Origin: Bacteroidota bacterium
GTDB lineage: Bacteria > Bacteroidota > Bacteroidia > Chitinophagales > Chitinophagaceae
NCBI GenBank assembly: GCA_018267915.1
Contig: JAFDXN010000062.1
Coordinates: 62,001 to 126,000 of the forward strand
Reading direction: 5' to 3'
Length of the DNA: 64,000 bases
Below the pieces are notes generated by a model. That model worked only from the letters and a program-made list of their open reading frames with translations. It did no database searches and was not told the origin of the DNA. Shown here one piece after another: positions 16,954 to 25,600 of this stretch (the stretch's first letter is position 1; each line of letters starts with the position of its first letter). The translations under genes and the position numbers were made by a program.

Positions 16954-17655
16954 CTATGCCAATAAAAGGAAAACAGCAGGCAGTTTTTCCAATACAGGTT
17001 TATTTGTTTTCCAGTCAGCCACCTTTTTTGTTTTTATATAGGCATCTGCTGCCGTTATATTCACGGCAATACACAACCTCGTAGATGGCATGCAGTTTTT
17101 CAGCAGGTCCTCCAGTATCACATTGTTCCGGTAAGGTGTTTCGATAAAGAGCTGTGTCTGGTTTTCTTTTTTCGAGATTTGCTCCAGGGCCTTGATGCGC
17201 TGGCTGCGCGCAGGCTCTTTCACCGGCAGGTAGCCGTTAAAGCAAAAGCTCTGACCGTTGAGACCGGAGGCCATCAATGCGAGTATTATCGAGCTGGGAC
17301 CTGTAAGGGGTACTATGGTTGCGCCCATTTGCTGGGCAATAGCAGCCAGTTCCGCTCCGGGGTCGGCTATCCCGGGACAACCGGCTTCGCTCATGATGCC
17401 GATATCGTAGCCTTCTTTTAGCCAGGTTCTAAATGTGGCCAGGTCGGCGCCATTGTGTTTGTCTATCTCTGAAAAGCTGATGTTATCGATAACAAGGCTG
17501 GGGTGTAAAGACTTTAAAAATCGCCGCGCCGTGCGTAAGTTCTCTACGAAGTAATGACGAAGCTCCAATGTACACTGTGGGATCTCCGGGGCCAGGGTAT
17601 GCAAAGTTCCCTCTGCTATCGGGATGGGTATCATATAAACCTTGCCTGTGGCCAT
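16954..17655 (-). CDS. RsmI-like SAM-dependent methyltransferase (tetrapyrrole methylase family)
   Basis: The 233-residue protein starts KVYMIPIPIAEG and contains IGIMSEAGCPGIADPGAELAAIAQQMG, VPLTGPSSIILALMASGLNGQSFCFNGYLPV and FIETPYRN. These match the RsmI branch of the tetrapyrrole methylases, which makes the 2'-O-methyl group on C1402 of 16S rRNA. It is shorter than typical RsmI (about 270-290) and the first motif differs (I-P-I-A-E-G rather than T-P-I-G-N-L), so it may be the divergent short paralogue common in Bacteroidota with a different target. Confidence 0.82.
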   Translation of the reverse strand: MATGKVYMIPIPIAEGTLHTLAPEIPQCTLELRHYFVENLRTARRFLKSLHPSLVIDNISFSEIDKHNGADLATFRTWLKEGYDIGIMSEAGCPGIADPGAELAAIAQQMGATIVPLTGPSSIILALMASGLNGQSFCFNGYLPVKEPARSQRIKALEQISKKENQTQLFIETPYRNNVILEDLLKNCMPSTRLCIAVNITAADAYIKTKKVADWKTNKPVLEKLPAVFLLLA

Positions 17656-17698
17656 GCCCTAAAAATACTCTTTGTTTGCGAACCTTTATCTTAGCAAC

Positions 17699-18304
17699 AT
17701 GATATTGCCTGCTTCTTTTTATACCCGTAAGGATGTGGTGCGTGTGGCTAAGGATCTGCTTGGCAAGGTGCTCGTGACTAATTTTGAGGGACAGTATACT
17801 GCCGGGATGATCGTTGAGACCGAGGCTTACGCCGGTGCTTCGGATAAAGCCTCGCATGCTTTTGGCAACCGGCGTACCCGCCGCACGGAGGTAATGTACC
17901 GGGAAGGGGGCGCGGCGTACGTGTACCTGATCTATGGCATTCATCACCTGTTCAATGTGGTAACGCATCTTGCCGAGGTGCCGCACGCCGTCCTGGTAAG
18001 AGCAGTAGAACCTCTGGAAGGCATCGATATTATGATGCAGCGCAGGAGGATGGAAGTATTAAAGCCCAACTTAACTTCCGGCCCGGGTGCTCTGAGCCAG
18101 GCCTTGGGCATTTATACGAAACATACCGGCTATTCGCTCCTGGGCCCCGATATTTATATTGAGGACAGGGGCATCAAAATAAAGCCTAAAGAAATTGCAG
18201 CAGTCACAAGGGTAGGGGTAGCCTATGCTCAGGAGGATGCCTTATTGCCTTATCGATTTTATGTCAGGGACAACAAATATGTCAGTAAGGGAAAAGGACT
18301 ATAA
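17699..18304 (+). CDS. DNA-3-methyladenine glycosylase (AAG/MPG family)
   Basis: The 201-residue protein contains VARDLLGK-like VAKDLLGKVLV, VETEAYAGASDKASHAFGNRRTRRTEVMYREGGAAYVYLIYGIHHLFNVVT and GPGALSQALGI. This is the alkyladenine DNA glycosylase family, with the catalytic glutamate in E-T-E-A-Y. It removes 3-methyladenine and other alkylated purines in base excision repair. I chose ATG 17699, since the nine residues before it come from a weak start. A strong bidirectional terminator follows. Confidence 0.95.
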   Translation: MILPASFYTRKDVVRVAKDLLGKVLVTNFEGQYTAGMIVETEAYAGASDKASHAFGNRRTRRTEVMYREGGAAYVYLIYGIHHLFNVVTHLAEVPHAVLVRAVEPLEGIDIMMQRRRMEVLKPNLTSGPGALSQALGIYTKHTGYSLLGPDIYIEDRGIKIKPKEIAAVTRVGVAYAQEDALLPYRFYVRDNKYVSKGKGL

Positions 18305-18307
18305 ATA

Positions 18308-18335
18308 AAAACGTCCCGCTATTGCGGGACGTTTT
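18308..18335. terminator. Bidirectional intrinsic terminator
   Basis: A 12-bp perfect stem (AAAACGTCCCGC / GCGGGACGTTTT) with loop TATT lies between the convergent glycosylase and porP genes. T runs on both sides let it end transcripts from either direction. Confidence 0.9.
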
Positions 18336-18354
18336 CTATATCAGGTTCTTTGAA

Positions 18355-19389
18355 TTAGAATTTAGGACAAGAGAAGTTGTAGTGTGCGCCCGGTTCGCGG
18401 CGGTTGATGCAACCGTTGAATATCAGGGATATTTCATAAGCACCATTGCCTTTTGTAGCCGGAGTGAAAGAAGAAACGTTCACGTCGTAGCTAACACCCA
18501 GTTGCATTTTTGACCATTCGAAACCGATGTAAGGAGATATCGCATCACCGGCACGGTACCAACCGCCCAGGTAGAAGATAGTGTTCCTGTGGAACTCTTC
18601 ATCGTGGCCGGGGTTAAGGATGAAACCTACAGCTGCACCGCCCAGTACTTCGGTAGCTGCTGCCTGGCGCTGCCACATACCGCTAGCATACAGTACTACA
18701 TATTCGTTTAGGTCGAAAGAACCACCGAGGTAGGCAGTATAGCGTGAGTGGATCTTGTGAGTTCCGCTCAGGAATGTTTCAGTTGGAGTGGTGAGGTGGT
18801 AGTAAGAGAAACCCGCATAAGCAGTACCATGCTCATTGATACGGCCTGAGTACATCAAACCGGCATTGAAGTCTGGATAACTAAGGTCCGCGTTGCCGAA
18901 TGTTTCAGACGTATTGTATGGAGTGCCGCCTGTAGCAGCATCAAACTGGTCTTCGAATTTCAGCTTCTGGAAGTCGATACTTTTCTGAACCAGGAAACCC
19001 TGAACGCCTAAAGACAGGGTGTTCTGCTTTTCAGCGCCGAAAGACTTATGATAAGCCAATGACAGGCCAATAGTAGTGTTTTGCAGACCACCTGAACCCG
19101 ATTTGTCATATAAACCCATAACGCCTATGCCAAGTGCATCGCCATTCAGCTTGCCCTTCATAGTGGCCATATCGTAAGAAATGGTACCTGTAACATAAGG
19201 ATTGCTGGATACCGAAGACCACTGTGAGCGATAGTTAGCCGCAAGGCGGAGATCACATTTGGTAAGGCCGGTGAGTGCCGGGTTTAGCGTAAGGGGGGAT
19301 GAGAAATATTGGGTAAAGTGAGGGTCTTGAGCCATCGCTGAACCCGACATTATCATCGCTGCGCCTACTCCGAGTATTATTTTCTTCAT
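18355..19389 (-). CDS. PorP/SprF family type IX secretion system outer membrane protein
   Basis: The 344-residue protein has a signal peptide (MKKIILGVGAAMIMSGSAMAQD) followed by DPHFTQYFSSPLTLNPALTGLTKCDLRLAANYRSQWSS, the hallmark opening of PorP/SprF proteins. The rest alternates as in a beta-barrel (YKLTTP, GGSFDLNEYVVLYASGMWQRQ, EWSKMQLGVSYDVNVSS). These proteins sit in the outer membrane and help attach or secrete type IX cargo such as SprB-like adhesins. Usually a large adhesin gene is adjacent; here it is absent, so this is an orphan copy. Confidence 0.93.
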   Translation of the reverse strand: MKKIILGVGAAMIMSGSAMAQDPHFTQYFSSPLTLNPALTGLTKCDLRLAANYRSQWSSVSSNPYVTGTISYDMATMKGKLNGDALGIGVMGLYDKSGSGGLQNTTIGLSLAYHKSFGAEKQNTLSLGVQGFLVQKSIDFQKLKFEDQFDAATGGTPYNTSETFGNADLSYPDFNAGLMYSGRINEHGTAYAGFSYYHLTTPTETFLSGTHKIHSRYTAYLGGSFDLNEYVVLYASGMWQRQAAATEVLGGAAVGFILNPGHDEEFHRNTIFYLGGWYRAGDAISPYIGFEWSKMQLGVSYDVNVSSFTPATKGNGAYEISLIFNGCINRREPGAHYNFSCPKF

Positions 19390-19490
19390 CTGGGAAAATG
19401 TTTATGACTACGTTATAATTGGATTTCTGAAAGCAAAATAAGTCAAATTATTCTATTAAACAAGACATTGCCCGGAATATTTTGGTTGGG

Positions 19491-20141
19491 CTAGCCTTGC
19501 TTTTTACTGCCGTAGGCCAGGTCGCCGGCATCACCCAGCCCGGGCACGATATAGCCCCTCGCGGTAAGCTCGTCGTCTATGGCAGCCGTCCAGATATGGG
19601 CTTGCGGAAATTTACGTTCCACATACTCTATACCCACCGTGCAGGATATGGCCGTTACAATATGTATCTGTGAGGGGTTCTGGTCTTCCGTGAGTGTTTC
19701 CAGGGCCAGTACCAGCGAGGCGCCTGTGGCCAGCATTGGGTCGGCAATTATTAGTGGCCTGCCGTCCAGGTTCGGTGAGGTCAAATAGTGCTGTTCTATT
19801 TCAAAGCTCCCGTCGCGGTGGTGCTTGCGGTAGGCCGCTACGAAAGCATTGTCAGCACGGTCAAAGTAGTTAAGAAGTCCCTGGTGCAATGGTATGCCGG
19901 CGCGCAATATTGTCGCCAGCACGGGCTGCGCTTCCAGTTCTGGGCACAAGGCCTCTCCCATTGGCGTCTGCACCGATATTTCGCGGTAGGGAAGCAGCTT
20001 ACTGATCTCGTATGCCGCTATTTCACCGATTCTTTCCATGTTCCGGCGAAAACGCATGCGGTCTTCCTGTACACTTGTATCCCGTATTTCGCGTACCCAT
20101 GTCGATAGCAGGGAGTGTTTACTACTAAGGTTAGTGATCAT
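19491..20141 (-). CDS. upp: Uracil phosphoribosyltransferase
   Basis: The 216-residue protein contains LSTWVREIRDTSVQEDRMRFRRNMERIGEIAAYEISK, ATILRAGIPLHQGLLNYFDRADNAFV and the PRPP loop IIADPMLATGASLVLALE. It converts uracil and PRPP to UMP in pyrimidine salvage. I chose the ATG at 20141 (MITNLSSKHS); an upstream start at 20207 would add a hydrophobic, unconserved 22-residue leader. Confidence 0.94.
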   Translation of the reverse strand: MITNLSSKHSLLSTWVREIRDTSVQEDRMRFRRNMERIGEIAAYEISKLLPYREISVQTPMGEALCPELEAQPVLATILRAGIPLHQGLLNYFDRADNAFVAAYRKHHRDGSFEIEQHYLTSPNLDGRPLIIADPMLATGASLVLALETLTEDQNPSQIHIVTAISCTVGIEYVERKFPQAHIWTAAIDDELTARGYIVPGLGDAGDLAYGSKKQG

Positions 20142-20330
20142 GCCGCGAAATAATTTGAAAAAGTTGATAAAAAAAAGAATTGAAAGTGAATAAATGGTGA
20201 TGTTCATCAGCTATTTCAAAACGGAAAATTTATTGCATGTGTATATTTATTATGTTTCTTGCGTCAGTATACAGGCAGTTAAAGTCGAGTTAAACTGAAG
20301 GGGCCATATTTTATTAAAGGGACAACCATC

Positions 20331-20338
20331 TATTTTTG
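20331..20338 (+). promoter_or_regulatory. Probable -7 promoter element for uppS-bamA-ompH
   Basis: TATTTTTG at 20331-20338 matches the Bacteroidota -7 box TAnnTTTG and lies about 42 bp before the uppS start. The -33 partner is weak (ATTT near 20308). The 172 bp between upp and uppS otherwise show no gene. Confidence 0.45.
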
Positions 20339-20379
20339 TACCTTCGCACCTCGTTTTTAAGAGGGATCCATTTTTTAGT

Positions 20380-21141
20380 ATGAACGCTTTACAATCGCTC
20401 GACCGTGAAAAGTTGCCGAAACACGTTGCCATTATTATGGACGGTAACGGACGTTGGGCGAAAGAACGCGGCGAAGACCGTGTATATGGTCATCACGAAG
20501 GAGTAATAAGTGTTCGTGAAATAGTGAACGGATGTGCCGAGGCAGGCATACAATATCTTACCCTGTATGCTTTCTCGACCGAGAACTGGAACCGTCCGCA
20601 GGAAGAGGTGAATGCCCTGATGGAATTGCTGGTGAACACCATAAGAAAAGAAGCCGATGAGCTGAATAAGAACAATGTGAAGATGCACGTGATCGGTGAT
20701 TTTGAGACTCTTCCTGCGATATGCCAAAAGGAATTGAATGAGGCGATTGAACTTACAGCAGCTAATACCGGTCTGAATCTCATACTGGCGCTTAGCTACA
20801 GCTCACGCTGGGAGATCACTGAGGCGACAAAGAAAATAGCAGAAGATGTGGCAGCGGGTAAATTAAAGACCGAAGACATTAACGATACCTTGTTTCATCA
20901 ATATCTCAATACTGCAAAGTTTCCGGACCCGGAACTGATGATACGCACCAGCGGCGAGCATAGGATCAGTAACTTCCTGCTATACCAGCTGGCTTATGCC
21001 GAACTGTACTTTACCAATGTACATTGGCCCGAATTCAGGAAGCAAAATTTATACGAAGCCTTATTGAACTACCAGGCGCGCGAAAGGCGCTTTGGCAAGA
21101 CCAGTGAACAAATCCAAACGAAGACCGCCCAGCATGCATAA
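20380..21141 (+). CDS. uppS: Isoprenyl transferase (undecaprenyl diphosphate synthase)
   Basis: The 253-residue protein has HVAIIMDGNGRWAKERG near residue 15, YLTLYAFSTENWNRP near residue 66, and RTSGEHRISNFLLYQLAYAELYFTNVHWPEF near residue 192, all conserved in cis-prenyltransferases. It makes undecaprenyl diphosphate, the lipid carrier for peptidoglycan and O-antigen. Its stop codon overlaps the start of bamA by 8 bp, coupling cell-wall precursor supply with outer membrane assembly genes. Confidence 0.96.
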   Translation: MNALQSLDREKLPKHVAIIMDGNGRWAKERGEDRVYGHHEGVISVREIVNGCAEAGIQYLTLYAFSTENWNRPQEEVNALMELLVNTIRKEADELNKNNVKMHVIGDFETLPAICQKELNEAIELTAANTGLNLILALSYSSRWEITEATKKIAEDVAAGKLKTEDINDTLFHQYLNTAKFPDPELMIRTSGEHRISNFLLYQLAYAELYFTNVHWPEFRKQNLYEALLNYQARERRFGKTSEQIQTKTAQHA

Positions 21142-23800
21142 AACCATTTTGCGTCACAGCTTACTCATATTTTGTATCCTATTAACTGCCGGCCCCCTGG
21201 CTGCCCAAATAAATAAGCTTGGTGGCAATAAAGGCACCGGGCTTGGCAACAGGCAGAGCCAGACTAATGAAACAGCCCGCTCGGTTTACGAGATCGGCGG
21301 CATCACGGTAAAGGGGGTAAAGTACCTTGACGAAGACCTGCTGATAGCTGTGACCGGGCTTACAGTTGGGCAAAAGGTGTATCTCCCCAATGACGAAAAT
21401 ATTGCAAAAGCCATCCGCAACCTTTGGAAACAGGAGTTATTCGCTGATGTAAATATTGCAGTAGCCAAGACCATCGGCGATAAGGTGTTTCTCGACATTA
21501 CAGTTGAAGAGCGCCCGCGCATGAGCCGGTATCGTTTTAAAGGCATCAAAAAAAGTGAAGCACAGGAGTTGAAGGACAAGGTGAATCTTGTTAGGTCGAG
21601 GGTGGTAACGGAAGCTACGAAGAAGGAAGCAATGGTGCGCATCGAGAAGTTCTTTGTCGACAAGGGCTATGGCGATGTAACGGTCTCCGTCCGCGAACGC
21701 AAGGACACTACTGCGGTAAACTCTGTAGTGCTGACCTTTACCATTGATAAAGGAAGCAAGACACACATCAACCAGGTGACTATTTCAGGTAATGAAAATG
21801 CTTCTGAATCGCGGCTGAAACGGACGCTTAAATCTACCAAAGAGGTTGCCCAGATCACGCTGCATGCTAGCGATAAGGAGACTGTATATGAAGGTGAGAA
21901 GAAAACCTTTGGCAATTACCTGAGGCAATTTAATTTCTTGTCGGTATCGAAGACGTTGGATGCGCTCAATCCGTATTTCAGGCCTAACTTCTTTTCATCC
22001 TCCAAGTTTAACAGGCAGAAGTATGATGAAGATAAGATCACACTTGTGAGTTATTATAACTCCCTCGGTTACCGCGATGCGCAGATCGTAAGCGATACTA
22101 CCTATCGCGTAAAGAACGGTAATATCAATGTCGACATCAAAGTAAAAGAAGGCCGTAAGTATTACTTTGGAGATATCGCATGGAGGGGCAACACAAAGTA
22201 TTCGAACCAGGAACTTGCAAAAGTGCTGGGTATTAAAAAGGGCGACGTATACAACCAGGAGCTCCTTGAAAAGAGAGTGGGCCACATATTGAGCGCTGAA
22301 GGCGGCGAGGACATCAGCAGTCTTTACATGGACGATGGTTACCTATTCTTTAATATAGACCCCGTGGAAACCTCGATAATCGGCGATACCATCAACTATG
22401 AGATGCGCATCACCGAAGGCCCGCAGGCTACCATTAAAGACATAACTATAGCAGGCAATGACCGCACCAACGAGCACGTGATACGCCGCGAATTGTTCAC
22501 ATATCCCGGCAATAAATTCAGCCGTGCCGACCTGATACGCTCACAGCGCCAGATTGCTAACCTTGGCTTCTTCGACCAGGAAAAGATCGGTATACAGCCT
22601 AAGCCGCACCCTGAAGATGGTACGGTGGATATCGAATATACCGTGGTTGAAAAGTCTAGCGATCAGCTTCAGTTATCAGCAGGTTTTGGCGGTGGTGTGA
22701 AGTTCTATGGTAACATAGGCGTTGCGTTTAGCAACTTCTCGCTCCGCAATATATTTAAGCCAAAATATTGGAACCCCCTGCCGGTAGGTGACGGTCAAAA
22801 GTTCTCCGTCAACTATCAGTCCAACGGCGCCTATTATAACTCATTCAGTACTTCGTTTACAGAGCCATGGTTAGGCGGTAAAAAGCCAAATGCGCTTACT
22901 ACCAGCTTTGTGTACAGTAAATACTCAGGTGCTGCTTACGGCTCAGACCCAAATACATCGTTTCTGCGCATGGTGGGCGGCGGTGTGTCGCTTAGTCGCA
23001 GGCTTAAGTGGCCTGACGACAACTTTGTTTTCACTTACGGTGTCAACTACAATAATTATCGCCTGAAGAATTACGCGCTCGTTACGGACTTTAACAATGG
23101 TTTCAGCAACAACCTATACTTAAAACTGGTACTGGCCCGTTATTCTATTGATCAGCCTTTGTACCCTCGCAGTGGTTCTAATATCAGCCTTACCTTCCAA
23201 TTGACACCGCCTTACAGCGCGTTCGGCAGCACGGATTACAGCACTGAGTCTTCTTCGCAGAAGTACAAATGGATCGAGTATCATAAATACCGCTTCACAG
23301 CCGACTGGTATCAGCGTATTGCAGGTAACCTGGTGTTCAAGTTCAGCACTAAGTATGGTTTCATGGGTTACTATAATAAGGAAATAGGCTATTCGCCATT
23401 CGAGCGCTTCCAGCTGGGCGGCGACGGTCTGTCGGGCTATTCTTATTTCGTAGGAAAGGATATCATATCACAACGTGGTTACGACGTATACGCGCAGGAA
23501 GCTGTGATTTTTAACAAATACACTGCAGAGGTGCGTTATCCATTCTCGTTGAGCCCTACAGCTACTATATACGGTCTGGCTTTTGTGGATGCAGCAAACG
23601 CATGGGGCAGCTTTAAGGATTTCAACCCAATTAAACTGAACAGGGATGCTGGTATTGGTGTGAGGGTCTACCTGCCTATGTTCGGCCTGCTGGGTCTTGA
23701 TTATGGTATAGGTTTTGATAGATATGATCCGGCGAATGGAATCACCAAGTTCAAAGACCTGTCCAAGTTCACCTTTATGTTGGGCTTCGAACCGGATTGA
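21134..23800 (+). CDS. bamA: Outer membrane protein assembly factor BamA
   Basis: The 888-residue protein has a signal peptide (HSLLIFCILLTAGPLAAQ), several POTRA repeats (for example YEIGGITVKGVKYLDEDLL, KTHINQVTISGNENASESRLKRTL, KYYFGDIAWRGNTKYSNQELAKVLG, ATIKDITIAGNDRTNEHVIRRELFTYPG) and a C-terminal Omp85 barrel ending in a phenylalanine-containing strand (KFTFMLGFEPD). The barrel has the conserved region around RGYDVYAQEAVIFNKYTAEVRYPF. It folds beta-barrel proteins into the outer membrane. I chose ATG 21134, which overlaps the uppS stop and directly precedes the signal peptide. Confidence 0.96.
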   Translation: MHKTILRHSLLIFCILLTAGPLAAQINKLGGNKGTGLGNRQSQTNETARSVYEIGGITVKGVKYLDEDLLIAVTGLTVGQKVYLPNDENIAKAIRNLWKQELFADVNIAVAKTIGDKVFLDITVEERPRMSRYRFKGIKKSEAQELKDKVNLVRSRVVTEATKKEAMVRIEKFFVDKGYGDVTVSVRERKDTTAVNSVVLTFTIDKGSKTHINQVTISGNENASESRLKRTLKSTKEVAQITLHASDKETVYEGEKKTFGNYLRQFNFLSVSKTLDALNPYFRPNFFSSSKFNRQKYDEDKITLVSYYNSLGYRDAQIVSDTTYRVKNGNINVDIKVKEGRKYYFGDIAWRGNTKYSNQELAKVLGIKKGDVYNQELLEKRVGHILSAEGGEDISSLYMDDGYLFFNIDPVETSIIGDTINYEMRITEGPQATIKDITIAGNDRTNEHVIRRELFTYPGNKFSRADLIRSQRQIANLGFFDQEKIGIQPKPHPEDGTVDIEYTVVEKSSDQLQLSAGFGGGVKFYGNIGVAFSNFSLRNIFKPKYWNPLPVGDGQKFSVNYQSNGAYYNSFSTSFTEPWLGGKKPNALTTSFVYSKYSGAAYGSDPNTSFLRMVGGGVSLSRRLKWPDDNFVFTYGVNYNNYRLKNYALVTDFNNGFSNNLYLKLVLARYSIDQPLYPRSGSNISLTFQLTPPYSAFGSTDYSTESSSQKYKWIEYHKYRFTADWYQRIAGNLVFKFSTKYGFMGYYNKEIGYSPFERFQLGGDGLSGYSYFVGKDIISQRGYDVYAQEAVIFNKYTAEVRYPFSLSPTATIYGLAFVDAANAWGSFKDFNPIKLNRDAGIGVRVYLPMFGLLGLDYGIGFDRYDPANGITKFKDLSKFTFMLGFEPD

Positions 23801-23842
23801 TGCTAAACCTTATAAATTCGCATAATTAAATCTGTAACGATT

Positions 23843-24382
23843 ATGAAACTTAATATCGGGAATAAGATCAGCACAGCATTGCTCACAGTTGCAGTGGTAA
23901 TGCTCACAAGCTTCGCCGCAAATGCACAGAAGTATTGCATGATCGACTCTAAGTATATACTGGAAAAGATAACCGATTACAAAGATGCACAGGCCAAGCT
24001 GGATGCTATATCCAAAACCTGGCAATCTGAGATCGACGGGAAGATGGCGGAAGTAGACAAGATGTACAAGTCGTACCAGGCTGAGCGTGCAATGCTGTCG
24101 GATGACATGCGCAAAAAACGCGAGGATGATATCGTGCAGAAAGAAAAGACTGCCAAAGATCTTCAGAAACAGCGCTTTGGCTATGAAGGAGACCTATTTA
24201 AAAAGCGCCAGGAGCTGGTAAAACCAATTCAGGATAGGGTATATAATGCAGTCCAAAAGCTGGCAGCCAATAAGGGTTACGATTTCGTGCTCGACAAAGC
24301 GGGTGGGGTTACACTCTTCTATGCCAACCCTGTGCTCGACAAAAGTGACGATGTTCTAAAAATACTTGGAATAAACAAATAA
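23843..24382 (+). CDS. OmpH/Skp family periplasmic chaperone (first copy)
   Basis: The 179-residue protein has a signal peptide (LLTVAVVMLTSFAANAQ), then YCMIDSKYILEKITDYKDAQAKLDAISKTWQSEIDGKMAEVDKMYKSYQAE, and a long charged helical region before the short C-terminal strand KGYDFVLDKAGGVTLFYANP. This is the Skp/OmpH layout: a small trimerising core with long coiled-coil arms that hold unfolded outer membrane proteins. It follows bamA by 42 bp. Confidence 0.93.
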   Translation: MKLNIGNKISTALLTVAVVMLTSFAANAQKYCMIDSKYILEKITDYKDAQAKLDAISKTWQSEIDGKMAEVDKMYKSYQAERAMLSDDMRKKREDDIVQKEKTAKDLQKQRFGYEGDLFKKRQELVKPIQDRVYNAVQKLAANKGYDFVLDKAGGVTLFYANPVLDKSDDVLKILGINK

Positions 24383-24431
24383 TGGTTTTTACTTTGCACG
24401 ACTTAAAATAAAAAAATAATAAAAAAACATA

Positions 24432-24935
24432 ATGAAAAAGATAGTGTTTCTTGCTGCCGGCCTGATGATCTCAAGCCTTGCTTTTGCCCAATCACCTAAA
24501 CTCGGTTACATCAACTCACGTGAACTGCTGGAGATGATGCCCGAGATCAAAAAAGCGGACAGCAATCTCCAGATATACGCTAAGTCTTTCCAGGACCAAC
24601 TGCAGTCCATGAGCAAAGAATTTGAAAAGAAAGGCCAGGATTACCAGGCACAGGAAAAGACAATGACCGATGCCGTGAAGGAAGTGAAAATGAAGGAATT
24701 GCAGGACCTTCAGAACCGCATCGAAAGCACCAACCAGAGCGCGCAGGACAAGGTAGCTAAGAAGAAAGAAGAACTGTACAGCCCCATACTGGACAAAGCA
24801 GATAAGGCCATAAAAGAGGTGGCCAAAGAAAAAGGTTACGATTATATCTTCGACGCAAGCGCAGGTATGTTGTTGTATGCAAAAGATGGTGACAATATTC
24901 TTGCTTTGGTAAAGGCGAAGCTGGGTATAAAATAA
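24432..24935 (+). CDS. OmpH/Skp family periplasmic chaperone (second copy)
   Basis: The 167-residue protein has a signal peptide (MKKIVFLAAGLMISSLAFAQ), LGYINSRELLEMMPEIKKADSNLQIYAKSFQDQLQSM, a long coiled-coil region and the end strand KGYDYIFDASAGMLLYAKDG. It is a paralogue of the preceding gene, and the tandem pair is usual in Bacteroidota. The 49 bp between them contains TTACTTTG, so it may also have its own promoter. A terminator follows. Confidence 0.93.
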   Translation: MKKIVFLAAGLMISSLAFAQSPKLGYINSRELLEMMPEIKKADSNLQIYAKSFQDQLQSMSKEFEKKGQDYQAQEKTMTDAVKEVKMKELQDLQNRIESTNQSAQDKVAKKKEELYSPILDKADKAIKEVAKEKGYDYIFDASAGMLLYAKDGDNILALVKAKLGIK

Positions 24936-24957
24936 ATCGTCGCTAATACATTCGAAG

Positions 24958-24986
24958 ATCCCTCGCAACCGCGGGGGATTTTTATT
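24958..24986 (+). terminator. Intrinsic terminator of the uppS-bamA-ompH-ompH operon
   Basis: A 9-bp stem (ATCCCTCGC / GCGGGGGAT, one G-T pair) with loop AACC is followed by a T-rich run on the plus strand. It also lies just beyond the stop of the convergent DUF1684 gene. Confidence 0.75.
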
Positions 24987-25596
24987 TGTCCCGCTCTTTC
25001 CCGAAGAGCTTCTCACCCGCTTTTATTTCTGTCTGCAAGTCATTCTCTTTCGGTGGAAAAGGACATGAGTAGCCATCGGCAAAGGCACAATAAGGGTTGT
25101 AGCACTTATTGAAATCGAGTGCCACTTTATCGCCTTTTATCTCGCTGGTATCGATATCTATGTACCTGCCGGCGCCATAGGTCTCCTTTGTGTTTGTCTT
25201 ATCTGTGAACGGGATGAACAGGTACGCTGCTAATTGTTTTTTAGTACTGTCTGCGCTTTGATAGGCATGCAGTATATAGCTCTTGCCGTGCAGCTTAAAG
25301 CGAAGTATGCCATAGCCACGGTAAGGCTTCAGCTTTCCGCTGTGCGTAGGTATCATAAAGGGCTTTGAATCTCTCGTAACTTCCAAAGATGCAATAACCC
25401 GGTACGACGGGTCAATATTGTAAAATCGCAGGTAACCTGTATCAGCAGCTTTTAATGGGCTGCGGGCGTCAGTTAGGAAATCTTGTTTGTAGTGTTTGCG
25501 ATATTCGGCAATACTGTCTTTATAGCTCTGTGCATTGAGCCTGGCGCATAAGCTGCCAAACAAAAGAATACAGCATAAAGTCTTTACTGGACGCAT
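24982..25596 (-). CDS. DUF1684 domain-containing exported protein
   Basis: The 204-residue protein has a signal peptide (LCCILLFGSLCARLNAQ). The mature part holds the DUF1684 pattern: a strand region with IPTHSGKLKPYRGYGILRFKLHG, FIPFTDKTNTKETYGAGRYIDID and DFNKCYNPYCAFADGYSCPFPPKENDL, including the conserved N-P-Y-C-A-F and C-P-x-P-P-x-E-N. The biochemical role of the family is not known. The start is ATG 25596, four bases after the lysS stop; the longer frame begins with TTG. Co-transcription with lysS is likely. Confidence 0.87.
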   Translation of the reverse strand: MRPVKTLCCILLFGSLCARLNAQSYKDSIAEYRKHYKQDFLTDARSPLKAADTGYLRFYNIDPSYRVIASLEVTRDSKPFMIPTHSGKLKPYRGYGILRFKLHGKSYILHAYQSADSTKKQLAAYLFIPFTDKTNTKETYGAGRYIDIDTSEIKGDKVALDFNKCYNPYCAFADGYSCPFPPKENDLQTEIKAGEKLFGKERDK

Positions 25597-25600
25597 AACA